A stretch of 64,000 nt of DNA from an uncultured Dialister sp. (GTDB taxonomy: Bacteria > Bacillota > Negativicutes > Veillonellales > Dialisteraceae). The position numbers were made by a program, and so were the translations under genes. This document shows, piece after piece, positions 8,598-17,364 of the stretch (the stretch's first letter is position 1; every line of letters begins with the position of its first letter). Location of the stretch: the NCBI GenBank assembly GCA_934178345.1, contig CAKPQG010000009.1, forward strand, positions 1-64,000, read 5' to 3'. The notes under the pieces were generated by a model. It made no database searches and was not told the origin of the DNA. It saw only the letters and a program-made list of their open reading frames with translations.

Positions 8598-9989
8598 ATG
8601 AACCTGCTATTCACTGCACTCATTGTCGTATGGGCGGCCTGGCTCATTTTGAAGAAGTACAAGCCACAGACCGTCCTTTTCGTAGCTGGCGGCCTGCTGC
8701 TCGCGGGATCGATGATCATGAGCTGGGGCACGATCCTTCCCGCCGGAAAGAGCACGGGCATGTGGAGTTTCGATATTTTTGAACTCATCCGCACTCTTTT
8801 TGCGAACCGACTCTCCGGCCTCGGCCTCAACATCATGGCCGTCGGCGGCTTTGCGCGCTATATGGATAAGATCGGCGCGAGCAATGCGCTGGTTTCCCTC
8901 ACCATCCGCCCGCTGATGCTTCTGAAATCGCCCTACATCGTCATGAGCGCCTGCTGGGTACTCGGCATGTTCCTGGGGCTGGCCATCAATAGTGCCTCGG
9001 GCCTCGCCATGCTCCTCATGGTGACCATGTTCCCGATCCTTGTCGCACTCGGTGTCTCCCGCATTTCCGCAACCGCGGCCATCGCGACCACACTCTGCCT
9101 TGACTGGAGCCCGTCGGATACCGGTACCATCTTCGCCGCTGAAATTGCAGGCTTCGACCCCGTCATCTACTGGCACACCTTCCAGATCCCGATCGCCTGC
9201 GCTGTCATCCCCTGTGTCGCTATCGCCCACTACCTCACGCAGAAAATCATGGATAAACGCGATGGACACATCGTCCGCGCTCTGGATCCAGAAGAAGTCT
9301 CTGTCAATATCGAGACCGAGGATGAAAAGAAAGCCGCGCTTTCCCATCCGCCGAAAATCTATGCCATCCTTCCGATCATTCCTCTCGCTCTCATCCTCAT
9401 CTTCTCGCCGCTCTGCCTCCCTGGCATCAAGATGAACATCATCATGGCAATGCTCATGGGGACCGCCATCGGCATGATCGCCCAGTTCTTCCGCACGAGA
9501 GACCTGAAGGAAACCTTCTCTGAAATCCAGATCTTCTTCGATGGCATGGGCAGGCAGCTCGCCAATGTCATCACCATCGTCATCGCCGGCGAATTCTTCG
9601 CGAAAGGTCTCACCTCCACGGGCTCCATCGATGCCATGATACAGGGCGCTCAGACCACCGGCTTCGGCGCATCCGGCCTGACACTTGTCATGATCGGTAT
9701 CATCGCTGTCTGCGCCATCCTCATGGGTAGCGGCAATGCCCCCTTCTTTGCCTTTGCGAATCTCGTCCCAGCCATCGCGGCCAAGACTGGCGTCGCAGCC
9801 TCCTTCATGATCCTCCCGATGCACCTCATCGCGAGCTCCGCGCGCGCCATCTCTCCGATCACAGGCGTCATCATCGTGGCCTCCGGCATGGCCGGCATCA
9901 GCCCCTTTGACCTTGTGAAACGCACCGCGATCCCGATGGCCGTCTCCTGCATCCTCATCGTCGTCGCGAACTTCGTGATCTTTGGATAA
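8598..9989 (+). CDS. dcuC: DcuC-family anaerobic C4-dicarboxylate carrier
   Basis: 463 aa and about 12 hydrophobic helices. The NSASGLAMLLMVTMFP, LDWSPSDTGTIFAAE and GSGNAPFFAFANL segments are the conserved DcuC hairpin motifs. The family exchanges or exports succinate, fumarate and malate under anaerobiosis. TGAAAGGAGAC precedes the ATG. A TATAAT at 8567-8572 is a candidate -10. It stands alone between repeat tracts. The exact substrate cannot be told from sequence. Confidence 0.88.
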   Translation: MNLLFTALIVVWAAWLILKKYKPQTVLFVAGGLLLAGSMIMSWGTILPAGKSTGMWSFDIFELIRTLFANRLSGLGLNIMAVGGFARYMDKIGASNALVSLTIRPLMLLKSPYIVMSACWVLGMFLGLAINSASGLAMLLMVTMFPILVALGVSRISATAAIATTLCLDWSPSDTGTIFAAEIAGFDPVIYWHTFQIPIACAVIPCVAIAHYLTQKIMDKRDGHIVRALDPEEVSVNIETEDEKKAALSHPPKIYAILPIIPLALILIFSPLCLPGIKMNIIMAMLMGTAIGMIAQFFRTRDLKETFSEIQIFFDGMGRQLANVITIVIAGEFFAKGLTSTGSIDAMIQGAQTTGFGASGLTLVMIGIIAVCAILMGSGNAPFFAFANLVPAIAAKTGVAASFMILPMHLIASSARAISPITGVIIVASGMAGISPFDLVKRTAIPMAVSCILIVVANFVIFG

Positions 9990-10094
9990 ATAGTTGCTAG
10001 GGACTAGGGATTAGGGACTGGTGACTGGTGACTGGTGACTAGGGATTAGGAAATCGTTTCCCTCTTCCCAGTGACTAGTCACTAGTCACAAACC
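9990..10094. repeat. GTGACTR/GGGATTA heptads after dcuC
   Basis: About 13 heptads of the GGGACTA/GTGACTG type between the dcuC stop and its terminator. Confidence 0.8.
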
Positions 10095-10140
10095 AAAAAG
10101 CGTAAGTGAAATCGTCAAACGAAATCACTTACGCTTTTTT
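10095..10140 (+). terminator. dcuC terminator
   Basis: AAAAAGCGTAAGTGA and TCACTTACGCTTTTTT form a 15-bp stem followed by T-rich sequence, about 105 bp after the dcuC stop. The heptads are therefore transcribed in the dcuC mRNA. Confidence 0.85.
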
Positions 10141-10261
10141 GTTGGAGGAGAGAATAGCGCGACGAGATTCTTCGACTCAGTTCTCACCGTTCTGGCAGAC
10201 CTCTTCCCCACATACGACATTTTCCTCCGCTCAGAATGACGGAATACACCGCGAAACATTT

Positions 10262-10425
10262 AAGGAAACGCTGATTAAATCGCAGAGTCAGCTTCTACAA
10301 GAATTTTTATACATAGCTTCGTCACCACCTTCCTTAAATAGCTCGCTATTCGCGTCAGGTGATTCCTCGCTATGCATAAAAATTCAAGAGTAAAATCTGA
10401 CAACGATTGAATCAGTGTTTCCTTA
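10262..10425. mobile_element. MITE-like element, copy 1
   Basis: About 164 bp bounded by AAGGAAACGCTGATTAAATCG and its near-complement ending AATCAGTGTTTCCTT. The interior contains AGCTCGCTATTCGCG and GATTCCTCGCTATGCATAAA, shared with copies at 45213-45374 and 48805-48966. It codes for nothing. The flanks repeat TA or TTAA, as expected for a target duplication. Confidence 0.85.
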
Positions 10426-10751
10426 AAAATGCGGTAAGCATCGAAGTGTCTTGCTTCCCCTTTCGGGGGAAGTACCAAAGGCAATAGGGTCTTGCTAGCG
10501 GTTAGCAAACAATGTTGGATGTACCGCCAGCAAGCCCCCTCATCTCGCTCCGCTCGAAATGGCGTCTCACTTGATTTTCGCGTCGCTTCGCTCCTAAAAA
10601 TCAAGTTCGCTTGCACAAGCCCTTCGGGCAGCTCCCCCGATGGGGAGCCAAGATGTTCTGGCGCTTCCCTTTACACTTGTTACAAAAATGCGGCGCTTCA
10701 TTCTATGACGCGCCGCACCACCATTCCTAATTCCTCATTCCTAATTCCTCA
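10426..10751. repeat. TTCCCC-type element and module end downstream of the peptidase gene
   Basis: The CTTCCCCTTTCGGGGGAAGTACC...CAATAGGG element with an inserted CGCTCGAAATGGCGTCTC piece (10440-10655) is followed by the GCGGCGC...GCGCCGCACCACC stem-loop and ATTCCTM heptads up to 10751. Nothing coding was seen. Confidence 0.7.
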
Positions 10752-11873
10752 TTATTTATTCGCTGCGAGCTTCACGATTTCCACCGCCTGCTCGGCGCAT
10801 TTCACAAGGTCTTCGATCACCTGATATTCCTCACTGGTGTGACATTTGAAATTTCCTGTACTGATCCCGACCGCGGCGATGCCGTGTTCATTGAAATGGT
10901 TCGCATCCATGCCGCCGCCCCCTTCTTTGAAGAAAGGCGCTGCACTGACTGCCTCTGCCGCCTCTTTCGCCAGCACACAGGGGCGCGCAGTCTCCGCGAG
11001 CTTGAAGGCATGGTAAAGCGTGTGCAGCTCGACCTCGATCTTTGTATGGTATTTCTCAGCAATCATGTCTGCCGCCGCCTGAATATCGGCGGAAATCTGC
11101 TGATACTCCTTCGCATCGCGGCTTCTCTGCTCGCCGGTGATCGTCACTAGGTCGCAGACGACATTGGTCGCACTCCCCGCCTCGATGATGGAGAAATTCG
11201 CCGTCGATACCGGTGAAAGCCGGCCGTCCGGAAGATGCATGATGAGATCCGCTGCCACCTTCAGCGCATTCAGCCCTTTTTCCGGTTCATTGCCCGCATG
11301 CGCCGTCACGCCATGCACACGGATCGTGACACGCCCCTTGCTCGGAGCGGCAAGGACGATGGTTCCCGCCTTGCCGGAAGCGTCATACACGAAAGCACTC
11401 TTCGACTGGAACTGGGAAAAATCATACTGACGCGAACCTTCGACGCCCGTTTCCTCGCACACCGAGAATGCCACTTCGATCGGCCCATGCGGGATCTGCT
11501 TCTCTTTCACTTCGCGAAGCATCGCAAGGATCGCCGTGACGCCGCCGATGTCATCACCTGCCAGGATCGATGTCCCGTCTGAGACGATCTTCCCTTCCGC
11601 TTCCTGCACGATGGGAACAATGTGTCCGTGATTTCCCACGCGATCCATGTGGGCAGAGAACAGCACCGGCTCGCCATCCGCATTTCCGGAAAGCCGTGCA
11701 TAGACATTGCCCGTATTGCCTCCGAGCACCTCGCCTGCTTTGTCTTCCGTCACAGTGAGGCCGAGCGCCGTGAGTTTCTCCTTCAGCACATCCGCGATCG
11801 CGCGCTCGTCGCGGGAATGCACTTCGATGGAAACCAGCTCTTTAAATTCATCAATGATACGTTTCTGATCCAT
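10752..11873 (-). CDS. M20-family peptidase T-like metallopeptidase
   Basis: A cytosolic zinc aminopeptidase of the PepT-like branch. Metal ligands are visible at H75/D77 (SAHMDRV), D107 (LAGDDIGG), the catalytic acid pair E140/E141 (VCEETG), and a late His in GNFKCHTSEE. The lid domain HGVTAHAGNEPEKGLNAL lies between. 373 aa. GAAAGGAG precedes the ATG. It probably releases amino acids from small peptides, consistent with CstA and GltS elsewhere in the window. Tripeptidase specificity is not established. Confidence 0.88.
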   Translation of the reverse strand: MDQKRIIDEFKELVSIEVHSRDERAIADVLKEKLTALGLTVTEDKAGEVLGGNTGNVYARLSGNADGEPVLFSAHMDRVGNHGHIVPIVQEAEGKIVSDGTSILAGDDIGGVTAILAMLREVKEKQIPHGPIEVAFSVCEETGVEGSRQYDFSQFQSKSAFVYDASGKAGTIVLAAPSKGRVTIRVHGVTAHAGNEPEKGLNALKVAADLIMHLPDGRLSPVSTANFSIIEAGSATNVVCDLVTITGEQRSRDAKEYQQISADIQAAADMIAEKYHTKIEVELHTLYHAFKLAETARPCVLAKEAAEAVSAAPFFKEGGGGMDANHFNEHGIAAVGISTGNFKCHTSEEYQVIEDLVKCAEQAVEIVKLAANK

Positions 11874-12175
11874 GAGAGGACTCCTTTCTTAAATGAGAGT
11901 TGTGGGTTCAAGGTTCAGGGTTCAGGGTTCAGGGTTAGCCCCTTGGGCGTGCTGCCCTTTGATTCCGTTTGAAAGCTTCGCTTGAATGAGAAATTAGAAA
12001 TGAGAAATGCGAAATGGTGGTGCGGCGCATAAAAATATAGAAGCGCCGCTGAGTATAAATTTGGCGATGCCCGAAGGTGGCATTTCAGTCACTAGTCACA
12101 AGTCACTAGTCACTCGAGGCTTCTGATCCCCAGCTACTAGCCACTAGTCACTAGCTACTAATCCCCAGCCACCAG
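11874..12175. repeat. Composite repeat module
   Basis: GGTTCAG heptads, GGGTTAGCCCCTTGGGCG block, GAGAAATTAGAAAT heptads, GTGCGGCGC...GCGCCGC stem-loop (about 12020-12050), GGCGATGCCCGAAGGTGGCATT block, then CTAGTCA/TAGCTAC heptads. It is the same order as at 307-593. Confidence 0.85.
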
Positions 12176-12832
12176 TCACTGCCTTCTCCTCTTTCTATGC
12201 GGATGATAGAGCTGCCAGTGGAAATGAATCGCGCAGAAGCGAAGAAGTGTCACGCAGGAAAAAGCGATCCAGGAGGAAACGGAGAGTTCCAGCGTTGTAA
12301 AATGGCGCAGGCAGCAGAGGACAAGACCGCCGGCGATGGAGGCGATGGCGTATACATCCATGTACAGCACGACAGGCATGCGCCGCGCCATCATATCCCG
12401 CAGCATGCCGCCGCCGACCGCCGTAATAAGCCCGAGCATGGTCGGCAGAAGGAAACGATACGAGTCAGGGTATTGGTAGAAGGCCGTCAGCGCCCCCGTC
12501 ACCGTGAAGGCGGCAAGCCCCACCGTATCCGAGATATTGTACATGAACGTGATGTAGCGCTCATTCTCCCTCGATACGCGATAGACCGGATAGAGAAAAG
12601 AAATGATGAGCGCCGTGATGATGGAGACAAAGAGCCCGCTGGGACTGCGAAGTACCGACGGCGGCGTGATGCCGCAGAGCACATCACGCACCATCCCGCC
12701 GCCTACGCCGGTCATGACAGCGAGCACGGTGATACCGAAAATATCCATACGCCGCGACAGTCCCACCACAGCGCCGGAGAAGGCAAAGGCGATGGTGCCG
12801 AGCGTTTCAAAAATGAGCCAGGTGATGGTCAT
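12176..12832 (-). CDS. TRIC/UPF0126-type membrane protein (YicG-like)
   Basis: 218 aa with seven predicted helices in two related halves. Each half carries the GGGxxRD signature (VGGGMVRDVL and VGGGMLRDMM). Prokaryotic TRIC-like proteins form trimeric cation channels, though the physiological substrate here is unknown. The ATG at 12832 was chosen because AAAGGA lies 6 nt upstream. A longer frame starts at 12883 without a ribosome site. It stands alone between repeats. Confidence 0.85.
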   Translation of the reverse strand: MTITWLIFETLGTIAFAFSGAVVGLSRRMDIFGITVLAVMTGVGGGMVRDVLCGITPPSVLRSPSGLFVSIITALIISFLYPVYRVSRENERYITFMYNISDTVGLAAFTVTGALTAFYQYPDSYRFLLPTMLGLITAVGGGMLRDMMARRMPVVLYMDVYAIASIAGGLVLCCLRHFTTLELSVSSWIAFSCVTLLRFCAIHFHWQLYHPHRKRRRQ

Positions 12833-13135
12833 GGGAAATCCTTTGGAAAAATGGAAAAAGGGTTCAGGGGGAACACTAGGCAATATGTCTGATATAGTTA
12901 GGAGTTAGGAGTTAGGAATGAGGAGTTAGGAGTGTAGGTACGGCGCACAAAATTTGGAAGCGCCGTGAAATTTTATATAAGTAGCGCATAAATGGAAATA
13001 TAAAAAGGGGTATTGGGGCGCTATATAATTTGTGCGCCCCTTCCGCCACTCCTCACTCCTAATTCCTCACTCCTCACTTTTAACGCAAATGTTTCACCGC
13101 TCTATTGACCCATATTCAGAAATACTAAGCGCTAT
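12833..13135. repeat. Module with ATTCCTC/TTAGGAG heptads
   Basis: GTTAGGA heptads (12895-12935), a GCGGC(G)C stem-loop variant with GGGGCGC, CACTCCTC heptads (13046-13080), then about 55 bp of unremarkable sequence before the M50 protease stop. The mosaic is a rearranged version of the standard module. Confidence 0.7.
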
Positions 13136-13765
13136 TCAAAATACCACACGCAACGCCGCATAGCAGAGATTCACATAGCCCTGTGCAAGCGGTCCGATGA
13201 CACGGTTCACCCAGCCGGAGAATACGATGAGCATCAGGATGACGAAGCCGTAGCGCGCATTGAAGTTTTCAAATTTCCAGGCAAGCTCTCCGGGCAGCAC
13301 AGTAGAAACGATCTTCGAGCCATCGAGCGGCGGTACGGGGATCAGATTGAAGAAGGCGAACCATACATTGTACATCATGATCCACTGCAGGAAATAGAAG
13401 CCACCGTCTCCGAGCATACCGATACGTCCCAAGACCGTGATGAGAAGGAGCGAAAGGAACGTCAGGAAAAGATTCATGCCCGGGCCTGCGAAGGACACTT
13501 TCAGCATCCCCAAGCGGTAATTCTTATAATAGCGCGGATCGATGTCTACCGGCTTCGCCCAGCCGAATCCGCAGAGCACAAGGAGGAGCGTCCCCACCAT
13601 GTCGAGATGCGCCATAGGATTGATGGTGAGCCGCCCCATGCGGGACGGCGTAGGATCGCCCAAAGCATCGGATACGGCGGCATGCGCGTACTCATGCATA
13701 GAGAGCGCGATGAGGAGCGCCGGACCGCGATAAATCAGGGAAGACAGATCAAGAAAATCAAACAT
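13136..13765 (-). CDS. Site-2-type M50 membrane metalloprotease
   Basis: 209 aa, membrane-embedded zinc protease of the YwhC/Rip-like branch without a PDZ domain. The zinc motif HEYAH is at 24-28 in the first helix, NPMAHLD at 49-55, and the third-ligand segment NLIPVPPLDG at 141-150. Such proteases cleave transmembrane substrates within the bilayer. The substrate cannot be inferred. AAGGAGCC precedes the ATG. Confidence 0.9.
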   Translation of the reverse strand: MFDFLDLSSLIYRGPALLIALSMHEYAHAAVSDALGDPTPSRMGRLTINPMAHLDMVGTLLLVLCGFGWAKPVDIDPRYYKNYRLGMLKVSFAGPGMNLFLTFLSLLLITVLGRIGMLGDGGFYFLQWIMMYNVWFAFFNLIPVPPLDGSKIVSTVLPGELAWKFENFNARYGFVILMLIVFSGWVNRVIGPLAQGYVNLCYAALRVVF

Positions 13766-14074
13766 AAAGGCTCCTTGAAAAAACAGGTTCAGGGTTCAGG
13801 GTTAGCTCACGGGGCGTGCCGCCCTTTAATTGTTTGCGAAAGAGGTTCAGCAGGTTCTATAGGTTCTACGGGTTCAACAGGGGGTGGTGCGGCGCAAACA
13901 ATAATGAAGCGCCGCAAAATTTTGATAGCGCTTCGCGGCGTCGTCATCTCGAGCGTAGCCGAGAGATCTTCCTTGCAGAACGGCCCTCGTGCCAACTGCG
14001 CTATTTCAATCACCGCTTACTCCTAATCCCTAGCCACCAGTCACCAGTCACTAGCCACTAGTCACCAGCCACTC
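13766..14074. repeat. Module with GGTTCNNNG nonamers
   Basis: GGTTCAG heptads, then AGGTTCAGC/AGGTTCTAT/GGGTTCAAC nonamers (13840-13880), GTGCGGCGC...GCGCCGC stem-loop, a CGTCATCTCGAGCGTAGCCGAGAGATC fragment (about 13944-13970) and TAGCCAC/CAGTCAC heptads to 14072. Confidence 0.8.
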
Positions 14075-14524
14075 TCATTCATCCGCCGGATGATTGCTGT
14101 GGATCTCTGCCGTCACGGGATGGAGCGTGCAGCTGCCATAGGCAGCGAGCACGGTGAGCAGCTCGGCACGGGAAGCCTCGCTTTCGAAATGTGCGTCAAT
14201 GAAAATTTTCTTTCCATCATCCACCGCATAGCAGTGAAGGATGTGGTACTCTGTCGTCTTCACGAAAGCGAGGAAATCCTGTTTCTTATCTTCATGCAGC
14301 GTGAGCTCGAAAATGCCGTGAACGGCGTAGCCGAAGACAGGGCAGTTCACATTGACCGTATAGCGCTCGACGATGCCCAGATCCTGCAGCCGCTCCAGCC
14401 GATTCTTCACCGCCTGACTCGTAAGGTACACCTGCCGCCCCAGATTTGTCATGGAAATGCGGCCATTCTTTTTGAGTGCATTGATGATTTTGATATCGGT
14501 TTCATCTAATTCTTTCGGAATCAT
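14075..14524 (-). CDS. Lrp/AsnC-family transcriptional regulator
   Basis: 149 aa. N-terminal winged helix-turn-helix (LDETDIKIINALKKNGRISMTNLGRQVYLTSQAVKNRLERLQDLGIVERYTV, residues 6-58) and a C-terminal RAM ligand-binding domain. It is divergently placed to gltS, 440 bp away, so control of glutamate or amino-acid uptake is a plausible guess. Its own promoter was not resolved. Confidence 0.9.
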   Translation of the reverse strand: MIPKELDETDIKIINALKKNGRISMTNLGRQVYLTSQAVKNRLERLQDLGIVERYTVNVNCPVFGYAVHGIFELTLHEDKKQDFLAFVKTTEYHILHCYAVDDGKKIFIDAHFESEASRAELLTVLAAYGSCTLHPVTAEIHSNHPADE

Positions 14525-14860
14525 ACGGACGCCTCTTTTCTGTCAGTAGTCTATGAGTATTTCTATAAATCTATTATAACCGAAATTGAATTTCTGAGAA
14601 AGAGTGAGGAAAAGAAGGGTTCGGGGTCACTCCATGAATCAAGAATTGAATCTTTGCCCAAGTGAGGAATTAGGAGTGAGGAGTGGTGGAAGGGGCGTAC
14701 AATTCATAGAGCGCCCCAATGCCCCAATTTTATATAAAATTTCAAGGCGCTTCCAAATTTTTATGCGCCGTACCTTCACTCCTAACTCCTAACTCCTAAC
14801 TTTATTCGGATGTCGGCTTACATGCCAGTTGTTTAGAAAGCGGAAACTAGCCTGCCCCAA
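14525..14860. repeat. Repeat tract between the Lrp gene and gltS
   Basis: GAGGAATTAGGAGT heptads, GGGGCGC...GCGCCCC and GGCGCTTCC...GCGCC stem-loop variants and CTCCTAA heptads to about 14800. The remainder is a block (GTCGGCTTACATGCCAGTTGTTTAGAAAGCG) that recurs at about 16455-16495 and 45170-45206. Confidence 0.75.
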
Positions 14861-14861
14861 A

Positions 14862-14890
14862 TTGACATGGCTCTCAAAATCAATTATAAT
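14862..14890 (+). promoter_or_regulatory. Consensus SigA promoter of gltS
   Basis: TTGACA (14862-14867), exactly 17 bp, TATAAT (14885-14890): a perfect consensus promoter. The predicted start is near 14897. The leader crosses a deleted MITE remnant at 14913-14949. Confidence 0.85.
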
Positions 14891-14912
14891 TTTCGAGTAT
14901 TATATATAAAGA

Positions 14913-14949
14913 AGAAATGCTGATGCAATCGCGGAATCAGTATTTCCAT
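14913..14949. mobile_element. MITE remnant in the gltS leader
   Basis: GAAATGCTGATGCAATCG joined to GCGGAATCAGTATTTCC resembles the two ends of the MITE with the interior lost. It lies between promoter and ribosome-binding site and would fold as a hairpin in the mRNA. Confidence 0.65.
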
Positions 14950-14964
14950 AAATGGGAGCAAAGA

Positions 14965-16179
14965 ATGACTATCACACTCAATATGTATCAAACGCTGGCT
15001 GCCGCTGTGGCAGTCTTTTTTCTTGGCGGATTTTTGAAGGGGAAAATCCCCCTCTTTCGCAAGTACTGCATCCCCGCGCCGGTCATCGGCGGGACGATCT
15101 TCTCCATCGTGAACTGCATCCTCTACACAGAGGGACTATGGAACTACAGCCAGGACACTGTCATGCAGAACTGGTGCATGATGCTCTTCTTCACGAGTAT
15201 CGGCTACATGGCGAGCCTGCGCCTGATCCTGCGGGGCGGCTATCTCGTCTTCAAAATGGGCATCATGGTCGCGATCCTCATCCTTCTGCAAAACCTCATC
15301 GGGATCTCTATGACCCATGTATTCAGCCTGCCCCCGCTGATGGGGCTCGCGGACGGCTCGATCCCGCTGGTCGGCGGTCACGGGACAGCCGGCTCCTTCG
15401 GCCCGGTACTGGAAGAGATGGGGCTCATGAATGGCACCACCATCGCCTTTGCGGCTGCCACCTTCGGTCTTGTCTCCGGCAGCTTCATCGGCGGCCCGAT
15501 CGGCGAGCTATTGGTGCGCCGCTTCTCACTGATCTCCCATGAAACAGACAACGCGGCAGAAGAGACCGGCGAGAGACCGGCGGCGCTGCATCCCAAAGAT
15601 GCCGCGGCGGCTTACCTCAATATGGATCACTTCATGTACGCTTTCGGCCAGTTGCTCCTTGCTATGGGCATCGGTACCTATGTGAGCGCCTTCTTCAGCA
15701 GCATCGGTCTTGTCTTCCCCGGATATATCGGCGGCATGATCGTCGCTGCCGTCATCCGCAATGTATCGGAGATCACGGAATGGTACGGCTCCTACCAGCA
15801 GGAATGCGAAGTCCTGGGCGGCATGTGTCTCAATATCTTTCTCTCCTGCGCCCTTATGAGTCTCAAGCTCTGGCAGCTCGCTTCGCTCGCCGTGCCGCTC
15901 ACACTGACGCTTCTCATCCAGGTCGCCCTGATCGGTGCTTTCGCCTACTTTATCATCTTCCGAGTCATGGGAGGCGACTATGAAGCCGCCGTCATGGCTG
16001 CCGGCACCTGCGGCTTCGGCCTCGGCGCTACGCCGAATGCCATCGCAAATATGAATGCAATGTGCGAACGCTACGGCTCCGCGCATACGGCCTACTTCGT
16101 CATCCCGCTCATCGGAGCTTTCGTCGTCGATTTCCTGAATGCATCGATACTGATGGTGTTTATGAATTTGCTGAAATAA
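14965..16179 (+). CDS. gltS: Sodium/glutamate symporter
   Basis: 404 aa, the GltS length (E. coli about 401). Hydrophobic with an internal two-fold repeat: VGGHGTAGSFGP in the first half and AAGTCGFGLGATPNAIANM in the second are the paired GltS signature loops. It imports glutamate with sodium. The start at 14965 follows GGGAGCAAAGA and aligns with the family N-terminus. A longer frame from 14917 would read through the MITE remnant. Confidence 0.94.
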   Translation: MTITLNMYQTLAAAVAVFFLGGFLKGKIPLFRKYCIPAPVIGGTIFSIVNCILYTEGLWNYSQDTVMQNWCMMLFFTSIGYMASLRLILRGGYLVFKMGIMVAILILLQNLIGISMTHVFSLPPLMGLADGSIPLVGGHGTAGSFGPVLEEMGLMNGTTIAFAAATFGLVSGSFIGGPIGELLVRRFSLISHETDNAAEETGERPAALHPKDAAAAYLNMDHFMYAFGQLLLAMGIGTYVSAFFSSIGLVFPGYIGGMIVAAVIRNVSEITEWYGSYQQECEVLGGMCLNIFLSCALMSLKLWQLASLAVPLTLTLLIQVALIGAFAYFIIFRVMGGDYEAAVMAAGTCGFGLGATPNAIANMNAMCERYGSAHTAYFVIPLIGAFVVDFLNASILMVFMNLLK

Positions 16180-16588
16180 AGTGACTGGGGATTAGTAGCT
16201 AGTGACTAGTGACTAGTGACTAGTGACTGGGAACTGGGAACTGGGGACTGGGAACTGGGGACTAGGGACTAGGGACTAGTATAGCGATTTGTTAACCTCT
16301 GGACTTAGTTAGAAGTGCTGGAAGGGGGCACACAATTCATATAGTGCCCCAATACCCCCTTTTTATTATATAAAGCAGTTTGTTCATTATTTATATAAAA
16401 CTCTGCGGCGCTTCCTCATTTTATACGCCGTACCTTCACTCCTAACTCCTCACTTGATTCGGAGGTTGACTTACCTACCAGTGATTTAGAAAACGCAATA
16501 CTAGGGACTAGGCGATACGAGAATACAATCCTCGTATCGCGACGAAGCCGACATTTGAATCTATAGAACCTGCCAAGCCTTACATAAC
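16180..16588. repeat. Repeat tract after gltS
   Basis: GTGACTA/GGGACTA heptads (16180-16280), GGGGGCAC and GGCGCTTCC stem-loop variants, CTCCTAA heptads and the GGTTGACTTACCTACCAGTGATTTAGAAAACGC block. No coding potential was seen. Confidence 0.75.
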
Positions 16589-16636
16589 AAAAAGGCAGAA
16601 ACGAAAATGACTACTCATTTCGTTTCTGCCTTTTTT
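16589..16636 (-). terminator. Terminator of the HicB-like gene
   Basis: AAAAAGGCAGAAACGAAAATGA and its complement around a CTAC loop form a long perfect stem with T-runs on both sides. It can stop both the minus-strand hicB-like gene and + strand read-through from gltS. Confidence 0.85.
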
Positions 16637-16650
16637 ATTTATCTGATTAT

Positions 16651-17031
16651 TTATCTGAATCCGAAGACTTTAGCGAGGATGCTCTGGCGACGTCCTTTTC
16701 TGGCTTCGCCAGCCCATTCTGCGCTCTTGGCATCTGCGTGTCTGACTTTGTACGTTTTATAGGCCCGATATTCATCCATATCTACCAGGAATGTACAGAT
16801 CCGCTTGCCGCTTTCGCGGAGACGAAGCTGCCGTTCGCTGGTTGCGCTCGGAATGGGGAGCGCTTTCTCTTCCAGTTCCAGAAGAGAGGCGGCCAAAGCT
16901 TCTCTGGCCTTCTTCGCGGCCTCATTCATGGTGCTGGCTTTCGCTTCACAACCAATGAGGTCTGGAAACATCACGAAGAACATTCCCTTTTTCTGATCGT
17001 ATGAACAAATGGCGGGGTAGAAGTATTTCAT
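16651..17031 (-). CDS. HicB-like antitoxin, orphan
   Basis: 126 aa. The N-terminal half has the HicB partial RNase-H-like fold: YFYPAICSYD, FFVMFPDLIGCEAKASTMNEAAKKAREAL, LPIPSAT. The C-terminal half is basic (KGRRQSILAKVFGFR) rather than an obvious ribbon-helix-helix. No HicA-type partner (about 60 aa) is present on either side: a repeat tract lies upstream and a terminator downstream. Promoter TTGCCA-18-TACAAT (17116-17087) overlaps a palindrome at 17065-17082, suggesting autoregulation. It may be a toxin-free antitoxin or a repurposed regulator. Confidence 0.8.
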   Translation of the reverse strand: MKYFYPAICSYDQKKGMFFVMFPDLIGCEAKASTMNEAAKKAREALAASLLELEEKALPIPSATSERQLRLRESGKRICTFLVDMDEYRAYKTYKVRHADAKSAEWAGEARKGRRQSILAKVFGFR

Positions 17032-17064
17032 CTCTGTCCCCCTTCCCTCTTCTTACCACTCTCT

Positions 17065-17116
17065 ATGGCAGATCACTGCCATCCCTATTGTATACTATTT
17101 GGGCATGGAATGGCAA
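17065..17116 (-). promoter_or_regulatory. Promoter and palindromic operator of the HicB-like gene
   Basis: Minus strand: TTGCCA (17116-17111), 18 bp, TACAAT (17092-17087). Immediately downstream, at the expected start site, is ATGGCA-N6-TGCCAT (17065-17082), a perfect palindrome suited to a dimeric repressor. Confidence 0.65.
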
Positions 17117-17364
17117 CAAAAAGTAAAGAAAATGCAAGGGAATGAAGGTTGAGGGTTAGCCCTCGGGCGTGGTGCCCTTTGATTACGTGCGAAAGAGGTT
17201 CAGCGGGTTCAACAGGTTCAGAGGGTTCAAAGGGTTCAAAGGGTTCAAAGGGGGGTGGTGCGGCGCATAACAATCAGAAGCGCCGCGAAGTATATATGAG
17301 GCGATGCCATGAGCTGGCATGCCAGTCACTAGTCACTAGTCACCAGTCACTAGCTTCTACCCCA
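17117..17364. repeat. Module with GGGTTCAAA nonamers downstream of gyrB
   Basis: GGGTTAGCCCTCGGGCG block, nonamers GGTTCAGCG...GGGTTCAAA (17197-17250), GTGCGGCGC...GCGCCGC stem-loop, then CTAGTCA heptads to the gyrB stop. Confidence 0.8.

Noticed and set aside
17032..17364. Search for a hicA toxin beside the HicB-like gene
   Set aside because: Only promoter, operator and repeat sequence; no 50-70 codon frame with HicA motifs on either strand.
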